A stretch of DNA of 64,000 bases from Candidatus Obscuribacterales bacterium (lineage in GTDB: Bacteria; Cyanobacteriota; Vampirovibrionia; Obscuribacterales; Obscuribacteraceae): the NCBI GenBank assembly GCA_019745505.1, contig JAIETE010000011.1, positions 1 to 64,000 on the forward strand, written 5' to 3'. Under the pieces are notes generated by a model. That model saw only the letters and a program-made list of their open reading frames with translations. It had not been told where the DNA came from and did not search any database. This document shows positions 24,452 through 33,618 of this stretch, piece after piece (the stretch's first letter is position 1; each line of letters begins with the position of its first letter). The position numbers and the translations under genes were made by a program.

Positions 24452-25270
24452 TCAGTGAGCAGGATAGTTGCTGAGCGCTTTGCTGATTTCCTTGTAAAGC
24501 GTCGGCAGCCAGACAGGATCATCTGGTGAGGGCGGCGGCGGTTTAAACGTGCGCAAGTCTACGGGGCAAATAATGATGGCGATGTTGCGGTCCTTTGTGT
24601 CGTTGGCCATGACGAAAAGGTCTTCCGCAGCCAGGTCTCCCATCGCCAGGCAACCTACAGAGCCCTTCGAACCGTGTATGAGAATGTCGCTGCCGGGCTT
24701 GGTTCTGCCATCAATTCGTGCGTGCTCCAGGTCGAATTCGTTGGGGTAATTGAGGCGAAGAGCCAGGTGGTATGGGGTGTTTGGTTCAAGGGACTCGAGC
24801 CGGTAAACGCCTTCCGGAACTTGAAAATCTCCTTCGCGCAGCTTGGGACCTAGCTTTCCGCTCGCACCCAATATTGGGTACGTGTGTAAATGCTGAAAGT
24901 TGCCGTCTGCTTCGGCTGAATACACTTCAAGAATGCGCTTGTCCTTGAATGCCAGCATTGCCAGTCTTGCCGGTGGGTAATTAAAGCCCCGCTCTTTGAA
25001 CATCGCATTGAGCCTGACTCGTGTAACGTCGCCGTACGTCTGGATTTGCTCTTCCACTGTCTTCTTGCCGAGCAGTGGACGCAATGCCGGAACCTGCATG
25101 ATGGCTTCCTTGATGGGTCCGCGCAAAAATACAGCCAAGCAGCCAAGTATCGCAACGGCGGTAATCCCAATAATCAGGCGTTTTTTCAAAGAGCCTCGAA
25201 CAAAAACAAGAATCGAGCCAAAGGACGTTGCGGCGGCAGCACCAAAAATTAGGAGGTTCCTGTACCGCAT
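24452..25270 (-). CDS. Membrane-anchored L,D-transpeptidase (YkuD/YafK type)
   Basis: The product has 272 residues. Two hydrophobic segments at about 5-25 and 32-50 anchor it. The catalytic domain covers about 95-240 and ends with the YkuD signature ILIHGSKGSVGCLAMGD, including the HG pair and the nucleophile Cys. The long insert and the position of the motif resemble the YafK/DpaA branch. Members form or remove 3-3 cross-links or protein links on peptidoglycan. The tail is Pro-rich. It lies 26 bases after the sigma factor stop on the same strand. Confidence 0.88.
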   Translation of the reverse strand: MRYRNLLIFGAAAATSFGSILVFVRGSLKKRLIIGITAVAILGCLAVFLRGPIKEAIMQVPALRPLLGKKTVEEQIQTYGDVTRVRLNAMFKERGFNYPPARLAMLAFKDKRILEVYSAEADGNFQHLHTYPILGASGKLGPKLREGDFQVPEGVYRLESLEPNTPYHLALRLNYPNEFDLEHARIDGRTKPGSDILIHGSKGSVGCLAMGDLAAEDLFVMANDTKDRNIAIIICPVDLRTFKPPPPSPDDPVWLPTLYKEISKALSNYPAH

Positions 25271-25296
25271 CTAGAAAGCCGCTCTGGTCTGAACGC

Positions 25297-26613
25297 TTAG
25301 TCTAAGTACTCTCTGAGTTTGCGGGAACGGTTGGGGTGACGCAGTTTTCTCAGAGCCTTGGCTTCGATTTGTCTTATGCGTTCGCGCGTAACACCGAACA
25401 GCTGCCCCACTTCCTCGAGTGTTCGCTGGCGACCATCGTCCAAGCCGAAGCGTAAGCGCAATACGTCGCGTTCTCGCGGCGCCAGACCAGCCATGACTTC
25501 AATGATGTCTTCGCGCAACAGCTCTTGTGTAATGCTGGACGCCGGCGTTGCGGCATCAGTGTCTTCGACGAAGTCGCCAAGTTTGCTGTCGTCTTCTTTG
25601 CCTACGGGCGTTTCCAGAGAAACAGGCTCTGCAGACATTTTGATGATTTCGCGTAATTTGCTGACGCTGATTTCCATTACCTGGGCGATTTCTTCTTCGG
25701 TTGGCTTCCTGCCCTTGTCTTGCGCCAGTTGCCGTGTGGCTTTCTTGATTTTATTGATGGTCTCAACCATGTGTACTGGAATGCGGATAGTTCGCGCCTG
25801 GTCCGCGATTGCGCGCGTGATAGCCTGGCGAATCCACCATGTGGCATAGGTACTGAATTTATAACCGCGCTCGTAGTCAAACTTCTCGGCTGCGCGAATC
25901 AAGCCCAAATTGCCTTCTTGAATCAAATCAAGAAGTTGCATGCCACGCCCAGCGTAGCGTTTGGCTATGGACACGACTAGACGCAAGTTGGCTTGAACGA
26001 GCTGACGTTTTGCTACGGCACCCTCGGCGCCGCCCTGCTCAATCTTTCTAGCTAGTTCGATTTCCTGGTCGGCTTTCAAAAGAGGGATGGTCCCGATTTC
26101 ACGCAAATACATGCGAATAGGGTCACCGTCGGTCAATCCGCCCTGTAGGGTCTGGATATTGACGTCTTCCTCCGAAACTTCATCATCTTCGATAGCAAAG
26201 GCAGCATCTTCCTCTGCTTCCTCGAATTGCTCCTCATCCCCCTGTGCGGGCTTTTGCTCAAAAGTTGAAGAAGCTGACGATGAATCTCGTTTTTGTGGCT
26301 TTTTCGCCATTTTTTCCTTCCTGCCGCCGCCGGCCTTGGTCTCCGCTTTAATGTGCCCCGAATCAACAGTAGCAAATTTCCGCTCGGTTACGGTTTGGGA
26401 CAGTATATCCCGTAAACGTTCCTTAAATCCTCCCGGAATCGGGATGTCATTGCGAAAATCCCGAAGCTGCTGACGCACCTTAAGACTGTCTGCCCATGAC
26501 CCCTGGCAGGTTAAACATTGGTCTGGATGTTTGATCGCCCCGGCGGTCGTTTCTGTCCCTGCTTCATCGTCCAGCATCGGCTCCGGCAGTGGGTTTACGT
26601 CCTGGCAATTCAT
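25297..26613 (-). CDS. rpoD: Primary sigma-70 factor with N-terminal zinc anti-sigma-like domain
   Basis: From ATG 26613 (GAGG six bases upstream) the product has 438 residues. Regions 1.2 ([16 protein letters not shown]), 2 ([34 protein letters not shown]), 3 and 4 ([22 protein letters not shown]) are all complete, as in group 1 factors. Unusually, the first 75 residues read as a zf-HC2/ZAS anti-sigma module: MNCQDV, then HPDQCLTC (HX3CX2C), then a helical FKERLRDIL. An acidic linker follows. A strong internal start exists at ATG 26310. RNA polymerase promoter recognition is certain; zinc binding is inferred. Confidence 0.93.
   Translation of the reverse strand: MNCQDVNPLPEPMLDDEAGTETTAGAIKHPDQCLTCQGSWADSLKVRQQLRDFRNDIPIPGGFKERLRDILSQTVTERKFATVDSGHIKAETKAGGGRKEKMAKKPQKRDSSSASSTFEQKPAQGDEEQFEEAEEDAAFAIEDDEVSEEDVNIQTLQGGLTDGDPIRMYLREIGTIPLLKADQEIELARKIEQGGAEGAVAKRQLVQANLRLVVSIAKRYAGRGMQLLDLIQEGNLGLIRAAEKFDYERGYKFSTYATWWIRQAITRAIADQARTIRIPVHMVETINKIKKATRQLAQDKGRKPTEEEIAQVMEISVSKLREIIKMSAEPVSLETPVGKEDDSKLGDFVEDTDAATPASSITQELLREDIIEVMAGLAPRERDVLRLRFGLDDGRQRTLEEVGQLFGVTRERIRQIEAKALRKLRHPNRSRKLREYLD
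26308..26322 (-). promoter_or_regulatory. Internal ribosome site and start inside the sigma gene
   Basis: AGGAAGG (26322-26316) sits five bases before ATG (26310-26308), in frame with the sigma factor. Starting here gives a protein that begins MAKKPQKRD and keeps regions 1.2 to 4 while losing the zinc domain. Two products from one gene are therefore possible. Confidence 0.55.
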
Positions 26614-26793
26614 TTTTCGCCTCATTCACAATCGGGTTTGGAATCAATGCCTTTCGGCGCTGGTGTGTCTTCAGGGTTGCAAAGTTTTCTCGAAACCGGC
26701 TTCGGGTTCGAAACAGTCTGGACACTACGGTTTCTTCTGGCACATCCGGAATTTGTGCGATTTCTTCATGATTGAATTGACTGGGGCAAACGA

Positions 26794-26822
26794 TTGGAAG
26801 CACCGCTGCTGGGGTTTATACA
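26794..26822 (+). promoter_or_regulatory. Putative promoter for the retropepsin-like gene
   Basis: TTGGAA (26794-26799) and TATACA (26817-26822) are 17 bases apart. The GTG start at 26843 follows by 20 bases, with AGAGGA five bases before it. The short leader fits the selected start. Confidence 0.5.
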
Positions 26823-26842
26823 ATGAAGATGAGAGGACTGAA

Positions 26843-28102
26843 GTGCTGAAACTTTGTCGGTTGGCTGTTCTGACGTTTGTGCTTGCGCTGCTTCACTCAG
26901 CGCCCGCTTCAGCTCAGGCGGGCATGGAGGAGTTTCAGAAAGGGACGGCTGCATATGCGCAAAAGAATTATGCGGTTGCGGTTGGGCACTTCACGCAAGC
27001 GGCGCAGAAAGGCAATGTTACTGCGACCTATTACCTGGCGCTCAGTCATCTCGGACTGAAGCAGGAAGCCAAAGCAGTCGAGTTGTTTAAGCATATAAGC
27101 AAAAACTTTCCAAATACTTCAGAAGCCGACAATGCGAATACTTATTTGGCCCGCCTGCAGCAGTTCGCTCCGGCTGCCTCAACCAGCACTGCTGCTGTGG
27201 CTGCTAAAAAGCACGATAGTCCGGTTGAGGCGATCATCAATCGGGACAAACTGACGGAAGAGCAGTGGAAAGCTCTGCCGCCAACGGCTCGCATTCCTTT
27301 TCAGATGAAAAACGGGCACATGTACGTTCAAGCCAAAGTGCGAGGAAGATACATAAATATCATTTTTGATACCGGTGCCAGCATGTGCGGCATCAGTCGT
27401 CCGGATTTTCCCGAGCTTTTCACGCAAGCAGAAATCGAGAAAGGACCTGTTATTCCCGTTTCACGACCTCATGGCGTGGAATACATGCCGCTGGTTAATG
27501 GTGAAGTGTCGGTAGATCGCATAACTAGAAACTGCACCATCATGGTCACCAATGAGCCTGGAATTTCGGTCATCGGACAGAATTTCTTCAAAGACTATAC
27601 TTATGAGATAGATGGCTTCTACATCCGCATGACTAAAGCGCCCTACGTTGGTCCGACAATCGCTTCGGATAGAGGGGGCGGCGCGAGCAAATTGAATGAA
27701 GTCAAAAATGACGTTTCTAAGGGCGCAAGACCCTCTGAGAGGACTTCTACTCATGTCGCTTCGACCAAGTCGAACGATAAGTACACTGTGCCGTTTTTGC
27801 GTGAAGGCAATTGCATGATCGTTGAGGTCATGGTCAATGGAAAGCCGACTAAAGCGACTTTTGATACTGGCTGCGCGCCCGATGGGCTTGTAATGCCTAT
27901 GTGGTTTGTTCAGAAATTGGGAATTCAGCGTAACTCGGATGGTTATTTTGCTGAACGTGCTGAGATTGGACCGATCATAAGAAAATATGCGCAAGTGCAT
28001 TTCGCCAACGGTTTGGACTGTCTTTTGATCGGTCCGAAGTTTTTCGGAGACCGCCCATATGTTGTCGATCCAGTCAACAGCGTAATTAAGTTTCAGTACT
28101 GA
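26843..28102 (+). CDS. Exported TPR protein with two retropepsin-like aspartic protease domains
   Basis: GTG 26843 is chosen because AGAGGA precedes it and a signal peptide follows at once (LAVLTFVLALLHSAPASAQA). In-frame codons further upstream run antisense to the sigma gene. The product has 419 residues. TPR-like helices cover 25-105. Two domains follow, each with a retropepsin-type active-site triad: IIFDTGASMCGIS near 175 and ATFDTGCAPDGLV near 340, each with the flap/psi-loop pattern after it (SVIGQNFF; LLIGPKFF). Retropepsins work as dimers, so the two halves could pair within one chain. Exported, substrate unknown. Confidence 0.85.
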   Translation: MLKLCRLAVLTFVLALLHSAPASAQAGMEEFQKGTAAYAQKNYAVAVGHFTQAAQKGNVTATYYLALSHLGLKQEAKAVELFKHISKNFPNTSEADNANTYLARLQQFAPAASTSTAAVAAKKHDSPVEAIINRDKLTEEQWKALPPTARIPFQMKNGHMYVQAKVRGRYINIIFDTGASMCGISRPDFPELFTQAEIEKGPVIPVSRPHGVEYMPLVNGEVSVDRITRNCTIMVTNEPGISVIGQNFFKDYTYEIDGFYIRMTKAPYVGPTIASDRGGGASKLNEVKNDVSKGARPSERTSTHVASTKSNDKYTVPFLREGNCMIVEVMVNGKPTKATFDTGCAPDGLVMPMWFVQKLGIQRNSDGYFAERAEIGPIIRKYAQVHFANGLDCLLIGPKFFGDRPYVVDPVNSVIKFQY

Positions 28103-28180
28103 CTACACGCAAGGGTTGAGGGCGGATTTCCGAATTGCGAATCGAGTAAGCCGATCCCAATTTATTTTGCTGAATAAGAG

Positions 28181-28273
28181 TGGGAGATTCCTTTTTTGTG
28201 CCGTTTCAGGGTGAAGTGTTCGAGATGCAAAACGCAAAAGGAGGACGTCTTGCGAGAAGGCAGGAATCTCCCA
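28181..28273. other. 93-base element bounded by an 11-base perfect inverted repeat
   Basis: TGGGAGATTCC (28181-28191) and GGAATCTCCCA (28263-28273) are exact inverses. Inside, CGCAA and TTGCG form a smaller hairpin around AAGGAGGACGTC, and a T-run follows the left arm. It occupies the gap between two convergent genes (28103-28309), where no gene is seen. It could be a structured RNA, a bidirectional terminator or a small transposon-derived element. Confidence 0.5.
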
Positions 28274-28309
28274 GGTCAGTATCTCACTGATTGGCTTGCA
28301 AAATGCTTG

Positions 28310-29704
28310 CTATCGACTCTTGCCGTTTGTGCCGGTGGTTTGAGGAAACTCGACGGCGAATATCGTCCCTCGGTCGCCAATGGAGTTTTCAATGGAAATC
28401 TTGGCCTTGTGTGCGTTGGCGACCTCTTTTACGATTGAAAGACCTAATCCACTGCCACTGCCCGTAGTGCCATCAATTCGGTAGAAGCGTTCGAAAATTT
28501 TTGCTTTCTCAGCCTCTGGAATTCCTGCTCCTGTGTCAACGACGCGCAGCGTGATGTGATCTCCTGTTTTTACTTGTACCTTCACTTTTCCGCCATTGGG
28601 TGTGTACAGCAGAGCATTTTCAACGAGGTTGCTGACCAAATTTCTTATCCCCGTTTGTTCGCCGTAGATAAGTGCGGGCTCTTGAGATGATTCATAGACT
28701 AATTCAAGATCCTTCAAAACAGCTCGTTCCACTAATTCTGCTGTAACATCCGAAACGATGAAATTTAGATCGATTTGAGATTTTTGACTGGCATTCTGGT
28801 CGCTGCCATTTGTGCGAGCGAGAGCCAGCATTTGACCTACTAATCGCGAAGCACGATCGATGCCTGTGTCTATTTCTTTGACCACATGCTTCAGATCTTC
28901 TTTGTCATTCATTTCCGTGCCTATGCTGGAGTAGGTCTTAAGACCAGCCAGAGGAGTGCGCAATTGATGCGCTGCATTGGCTATGAATCTTTGGTGAGCT
29001 TCTAGGTCTTCGCGCAGTCGTGATAACAGTTGATTGATTGCTGCGACCAGCGGCAGGACTTCTTCGGGCACATCAGAATCCGATACCGCGCTCAGATCTG
29101 ATTGAGATCTGCTGCGAATTTGGGCTTGCAAGAGACCCAGCGGGGTTAGGATTTTGGTGACGCCATACCAGACGGCAATTAATCCTGCGGTCAGTACCAG
29201 TAGCTGAGGGACGGCAATGCTGGCCAGCAACTTCTGTTGAAACAGGGTTCGCACTTTGGTAGTTTCCGCTACTTGGACAATCACTGTGTCGCCGCCGGGT
29301 TCGTCGACATCTACTTTGATTTCTGCAATGCGGACTTCCTTGCCATCGAGTTCAACTGTCGCAAGATGCGGTTTGCCCAGTTCCAAATTGTCTGGTGGTT
29401 TTGGCATATCCGCATCGCCGGTTATGCATTCGCCCTTACTGCCCAGAACCCGATAATAAAATCTGTCCGAAACGTCATGCTTCAAGATTGCAATGGCGGC
29501 GGGAGGCAGGTCGGCAGTTACTTTGCCGTTCTTGACACGCAATCTGCCGACAACCGAGTCGGCTGAACTCATCAAGTCTTTGTCGAATGACTCGCTTGAA
29601 TATGCTGAAACCAACCAGTAGCTAACTATTGCGCTTGCGATGAAGAGTCCTATGAGGACCGGCATGAACAAGATCAATAACTGCTTGCGAATCGAAACTC
29701 TCAT
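28310..29704 (-). CDS. Two-component sensor histidine kinase
   Basis: The product has 464 residues. It runs membrane segment (10-32), extracytoplasmic domain of about 130 residues, second membrane segment near 165-185, HAMP, then HisKA with phosphoacceptor in FIANAAHQLRTPLAGL, N box NLVSNLVENALLYTPNGG, DTGAGIPEAEK and GSGLGLSIVKEV. All catalytic boxes are intact. The layout is of the QseC/TctE type. The start overlaps the stop of the response regulator gene by four bases (ATGA), so they form a translationally coupled pair. The signal is unknown. Confidence 0.93.
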   Translation of the reverse strand: MRVSIRKQLLILFMPVLIGLFIASAIVSYWLVSAYSSESFDKDLMSSADSVVGRLRVKNGKVTADLPPAAIAILKHDVSDRFYYRVLGSKGECITGDADMPKPPDNLELGKPHLATVELDGKEVRIAEIKVDVDEPGGDTVIVQVAETTKVRTLFQQKLLASIAVPQLLVLTAGLIAVWYGVTKILTPLGLLQAQIRSRSQSDLSAVSDSDVPEEVLPLVAAINQLLSRLREDLEAHQRFIANAAHQLRTPLAGLKTYSSIGTEMNDKEDLKHVVKEIDTGIDRASRLVGQMLALARTNGSDQNASQKSQIDLNFIVSDVTAELVERAVLKDLELVYESSQEPALIYGEQTGIRNLVSNLVENALLYTPNGGKVKVQVKTGDHITLRVVDTGAGIPEAEKAKIFERFYRIDGTTGSGSGLGLSIVKEVANAHKAKISIENSIGDRGTIFAVEFPQTTGTNGKSR

Positions 29705-30369
29705 TTCTTTTCTTCGAGCACGTACCCAAATCCGCGCACGGTGTTGATGGCAACGTCAGCGGCTTCGAGTTTTTTTCGCAGTCTGTGGATTACTATCTCA
29801 ACGGCGTTTTCGCTCGATTCGTCTTTCCAATCTGAGACTTGCTCTACGAGTTGTCGCTTGTTTACGACTTGTCCTGCTTTTGACATGAGGGCGTGAAGGA
29901 TGCACGATTCTTTAGGAGTCAGATCCAACTCTTGCTCTCTCAAGTGAAGGCGCCCACTGTTCGTATTCAATTTGAGCGAACCGAATTCCAGTTCGATCTG
30001 GTTGCGCCAGTGACTCTTTCTCAGCACGGCGCGCATCCGTGCCTCCAATTCTCTAAAATCGAATGGCTTGACGAGATAGTCATTGGCACCGATATCGAGT
30101 CCGTTGATTCGGTCTTCGACGCGATCTCTGGCTGTGATTACAATTACCGGCATGTCCTCTCCGCGCTTGCGCAGCTCGGTAAGCACATTGGTTCCGTCCA
30201 TGCCGGGCAGCCCGAGATCAAGAAGCACCAGGTCGTAAGGTGCGCTCATCAGCGCAGCGTTTGCTTCTAAGCCGCTTCGGACGCCGTCTACAGTGTAGTC
30301 CTTGTGCTTGAGTGCATGTGTGAGCGCAGACAGCAAATACTCATCGTCTTCGGCCAAAAGTACTCGCAT
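29701..30369 (-). CDS. OmpR-family response regulator
   Basis: The product has 222 residues. The receiver domain has EDDEY at the start, phospho-Asp51 in LLDLGLPGMDG, ITAR and VKPFDFREL. The C-terminal winged helix shows LDLTPKESCILHALM and VIHRLRKKL, then VRGFGYVLE. It is a DNA-binding partner of the kinase encoded immediately downstream with a four-base overlap. GGAGGAG lies before its ATG. Confidence 0.94.
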   Translation of the reverse strand: MRVLLAEDDEYLLSALTHALKHKDYTVDGVRSGLEANAALMSAPYDLVLLDLGLPGMDGTNVLTELRKRGEDMPVIVITARDRVEDRINGLDIGANDYLVKPFDFRELEARMRAVLRKSHWRNQIELEFGSLKLNTNSGRLHLREQELDLTPKESCILHALMSKAGQVVNKRQLVEQVSDWKDESSENAVEIVIHRLRKKLEAADVAINTVRGFGYVLEEKK

Positions 30370-30825
30370 GATGAACTCCTCCGTAACCTGGATGCCCGAG
30401 CGCCCTGAGCGTAAATCAGAGCCTGCTGGTGAAATTACCTAAAACACAGGTCTGAAAAGGATTGTAGAAGTTTGACGTGCCTCGAAAGGCCGTCAAGCGC
30501 TCAGTTTAATAATAACTGATCTTTCTATGTGTTTTCTTGCGAAGAGCTTGCAGGCACGCCACCCCTTGGGCGAAAAGAGATTAATTCTCTACGACGCGCG
30601 GCGGGATTTTCTCTGCGCTTTTGCTGTAATCACTCTGTGTAATTGCACCTTTTCTAGCGACTTTGCCTGCGTTAGTATGACCTCACCCTAGTACCGGCGA
30701 GTGTCAGGCGCGCCGGTGCGAATCGAATCAACCCCATTTCGCAATCATCACAACGTATTGATTCGTTTTGTCTCGTCTTGTTGCAGCAAGCGACGAGCTG
30801 AGCGATCAGTTACTCGGAGGCGTTT
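30370..30825. other. Intergenic stretch with one hairpin
   Basis: No convincing gene is seen between the divergent response regulator and the zinc-ribbon gene. ACCGGCG (30693-30699) and CGCCGGT (30711-30717) form a 7-bp hairpin with an 11-base loop. GGAGG just before 30826 is the ribosome site of the next gene. Promoters for both directions must lie here, but I cannot single out a convincing pair of boxes. Confidence 0.4.
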
Positions 30826-31248
30826 ATGAGAGAAGAGCTTATTTGGGCGTTGGTATTCGACTATCCGCGTGTGTTCATAGGGGCACGCCGGAAGTATATG
30901 ACCGCCAGCTTTCAAGGCATAACCTGCGGCGATGGCTGGGAGCCGGTAATCCGATGGCTGTCTGCCGGCATCGAGCGGCTGATTGAGCAAGAGCCGGAGG
31001 ATGAAAGAGAGATTTATCGCTGCATCGAAGTAAGAGAGCGATTCGGCGGACTGGAATTTTACATGAACGATGCCACGACTGAAATGGCAAAGCTTGTCAG
31101 AATGGCGATTTCACAGAGTTTTACTCTTTGCGAATTCTGCGGAAACCCAGGCTCTCTGAGGCAGGACGGAAAGCGCGGCGCCAAGACTCTTTGTGATGCC
31201 TGCCGGGGAAAAGTGGTGGTGCTGCCTCTGGTTGTACAAACGCGATAG
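30826..31248 (+). CDS. Small protein with C-terminal zinc ribbon
   Basis: The product has 140 residues. A conserved N-terminal block (CGDGWEPVIRWL, then VRERFGGLEFYM) is followed by a treble-clef or ribbon with CEFCGNPG and TLCDAC. This combination recurs in a family of uncharacterised bacterial and phage proteins I recognise by pattern but cannot name. Four cysteines in two CxxC pairs predict zinc binding. ATG with GGAGG upstream. Confidence 0.75.
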   Translation: MREELIWALVFDYPRVFIGARRKYMTASFQGITCGDGWEPVIRWLSAGIERLIEQEPEDEREIYRCIEVRERFGGLEFYMNDATTEMAKLVRMAISQSFTLCEFCGNPGSLRQDGKRGAKTLCDACRGKVVVLPLVVQTR

Positions 31249-31315
31249 AATATTTTTGCCGGCGATCAAACGTCCAGGCAATTCAGAAAAACTGCAAAAA
31301 GAGAAGCATATTCGA

Positions 31316-32047
31316 TTGGATTTCTTGAACGAGATTACGCATCGTCCGTATCTGTTGCCGAAAGCACCATATGCGATGTCACAGGTGTGGCGCAATTTGC
31401 TGTTCGCGCATTGGCGGGTCGATGCTGAAGAATTGCAAAAGCATATTCCCTCACCGCTCGAGGTCGACACCTTCGACGGCTCGGCGTGGCTGGGAGTAGT
31501 TCCTTTTCGAATGTGCGAGGTTAAAGGGCGGTTCATGCCGTTTCACATCGATTTTCTCGAACTCAATGTCCGCAGTTACGTAAAGTACGGAAACAAGCGG
31601 GGAGTCTATTTCTTCAGTCTCGATGCCGACCATTACCCCTCGGTTTGGGGCGCGAGAGTTGTTTTCGGACTGCCGTATTACAGAGCCAAAATGAGCTATG
31701 AAAACAAAGACGGCGTCATTCGATACACATCCAAGCGGCTGGGTTCTGGTCCTTCGGTGGAATTTTCCGCAGAGTACGAGCCTACCGGCGCACCGGAGAT
31801 GTCTTCGCCTGGAACTTTGCAGCACTTTCTTACCGAGCGCTATTGCTTGATGATTTCACATCTTGGGCGAGTCCTTCGCACTGACATTCATCATGGACCT
31901 TGGCTTTTGGCTCCGGCTCGTGCGGACATTGGCACTAATTCGATGCTCCAGCCGCTCGGTTTCAATTTCGATACCCCTGCTGATTCTCTTCTCTATGCCG
32001 GAGAAATGAAAATGGTCAACTGGTTTCCTTCTCGCGAGATTCTTTAG
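31316..32047 (+). CDS. DUF2071 (YqjF-like) protein
   Basis: The family's opening LNEITHRPYLLP and the AHWRVDAEELQKHIPSPLEVDTFDG block (in part) are followed by AWLGVVPFRM and the ELNVRSYV and GVYFFSLDAD strands. The fold resembles acetoacetate decarboxylase. Family function is not established. I start it at TTG 31316, which has GAGAAG nine bases upstream and retains the full family N-terminus. An in-frame ATG at 31193 would overlap the zinc-ribbon gene. About 243 residues. Confidence 0.8.
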   Translation: MDFLNEITHRPYLLPKAPYAMSQVWRNLLFAHWRVDAEELQKHIPSPLEVDTFDGSAWLGVVPFRMCEVKGRFMPFHIDFLELNVRSYVKYGNKRGVYFFSLDADHYPSVWGARVVFGLPYYRAKMSYENKDGVIRYTSKRLGSGPSVEFSAEYEPTGAPEMSSPGTLQHFLTERYCLMISHLGRVLRTDIHHGPWLLAPARADIGTNSMLQPLGFNFDTPADSLLYAGEMKMVNWFPSREIL

Positions 32048-32061
32048 TCCAAAGAAAATGT

Positions 32062-33618
32062 TTGTCAGAGTGGTACATAGATACAGACCCATGTATTAGA
32101 AGCATTATCTTTGCTGTGGATCCGAAACTCCCTGCCACTGGAAAGTCGAGAAGCTCAACCATAGATTCTTGGATGAGCGATCCAGGAACAGGCATTCATG
32201 AGATTGAGTATACTCACCAGACGGAAGAAGGGTTTCTATCTGCGCTGCTGAAGTTTCTCGATAAGACTGTCGACCAGAAGAGTTTCGATCCTCGCAGTGC
32301 AATTCTTTTCTGCTTCGCTTTTCTCGTGCTTCTCGTTCTCCATCCTGTCCAGACTGTGTGCTGGACTGCTGGAGTAATGGCGTTATTAGGTTTGTTATTG
32401 CTGAGCTCAGGGCTCTTCTCCAACTATCCGATTATTACTACTCAGGAGGGGATTACCTGGTCTCCCCTCCATGCGCTGAGCTTGAACTGTAAATTTTCGC
32501 GGCCTTGGAGTGATATTAAAGCAGTCGAATTCACGTACGGCCGCCAGATTTCTAATACGCCGGATAGTCTTTGCATTGCTTACAAAGACGGTTGTGATGT
32601 GCAATTGCGTTTGGCCGGCTTTACGAAGAAAAACTTGGAATTGCTCCTGCTGATGATTCGCAACCGCTGTCCTGAGGCTCGTTGGCTGCCCGATGATGAA
32701 CGTGTGAGAATGAATGTGGCCTTGACTGCAGCACCGACCAGTCAAATTTCTTTCACCGGCTTATGGCTTGACGAAATAGGGTCGCGTCTGGGAAGCACTG
32801 CCTTCGTCCCACTCGATCCAGGGACCATTCTGCAAGACGGCCGCATTAAAGTTATCGGGCAGATCGCGCTTGGCGGTTTGTCTGCAATCTATCTGGCGCA
32901 AACTGATGACAAGAAAGCATGCGTATTGAAGGAATCAGTGGTTCCTTTTTCTTCAGAAGACCAGGCTCGCAAGGTTGCGCTCGACTTGTTCAAACGTGAG
33001 GCGCAGTTGCTCGCGCGCATCGATCATCCTCGGATCGCCAGAATCTACGATTTCTTTATCGAAGACGATCATCACTTTTTGCTTATGGAGTTTCTCGAAG
33101 GAAGAAACCTGCGCCAGTATGTTCAAGAGCATGGTCCGCAGAAGGAAAATATGTCGCTTGTTTGGGCTAAGCAGATTGCCGAGATTCTGGCGTATCTTCA
33201 TGAGATGCAGCCCCCTATTTTGCATCGAGATTTGACACCCGACAATTTGATTGTTGAAGATGACGGTGCTATCAGTTTGATTGACTTCGGTGCTGCAAAC
33301 CAATTTCTTAGCACCGCAACCGGTACTATTATCGGCAAAACTTCTTACATGTCTTTGGAGCAGTTTCGCGGCAAATCAAGCCCGCCTTGCGATATCTATT
33401 CCTTTGGCTGCACGTTGCAATTTCTGCTTCTTGGCATAGATCCCGAGCCGTTTTCTTACTCTTCCACTGCTACCGGCCGTAATGATTGGAATACTTTGCA
33501 AGAGTTGATTCGCGAATGCAAGCACGAAGATCCGACCGCGCGCCCATCGGCGCGAATGATTGCCGAGCGGCTCGAGCTGATTATCAAAGAACGTGCTTCG
33601 AGGACCGCATCTACATGA
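32062..33618 (+). CDS. Membrane Ser/Thr protein kinase (first of a pair)
   Basis: The product has 518 residues from TTG 32062; ATG 32173 is an alternative and the exact start is uncertain. Two membrane segments at about 80-117 precede a PH-like or unknown domain (about 125-215). The kinase domain spans about 262-510: glycine loop IALGGLSAIYLA, Lys in CVLKES, HRDLTPDNL, DFGAAN and SLEQF. All catalytic residues are present. The HRDLTPDN form replaces the usual HRDLKPEN. It phosphorylates Ser/Thr on unknown targets. The next gene starts inside its stop codon (ATGA). Confidence 0.88.
   Translation: MSEWYIDTDPCIRSIIFAVDPKLPATGKSRSSTIDSWMSDPGTGIHEIEYTHQTEEGFLSALLKFLDKTVDQKSFDPRSAILFCFAFLVLLVLHPVQTVCWTAGVMALLGLLLLSSGLFSNYPIITTQEGITWSPLHALSLNCKFSRPWSDIKAVEFTYGRQISNTPDSLCIAYKDGCDVQLRLAGFTKKNLELLLLMIRNRCPEARWLPDDERVRMNVALTAAPTSQISFTGLWLDEIGSRLGSTAFVPLDPGTILQDGRIKVIGQIALGGLSAIYLAQTDDKKACVLKESVVPFSSEDQARKVALDLFKREAQLLARIDHPRIARIYDFFIEDDHHFLLMEFLEGRNLRQYVQEHGPQKENMSLVWAKQIAEILAYLHEMQPPILHRDLTPDNLIVEDDGAISLIDFGAANQFLSTATGTIIGKTSYMSLEQFRGKSSPPCDIYSFGCTLQFLLLGIDPEPFSYSSTATGRNDWNTLQELIRECKHEDPTARPSARMIAERLELIIKERASRTAST

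Noticed and set aside
26531-26842. N-terminal extension of the retropepsin-like gene
   Set aside because: It runs antisense to the sigma gene start. GTG 26843 has a ribosome site and an immediate signal peptide.
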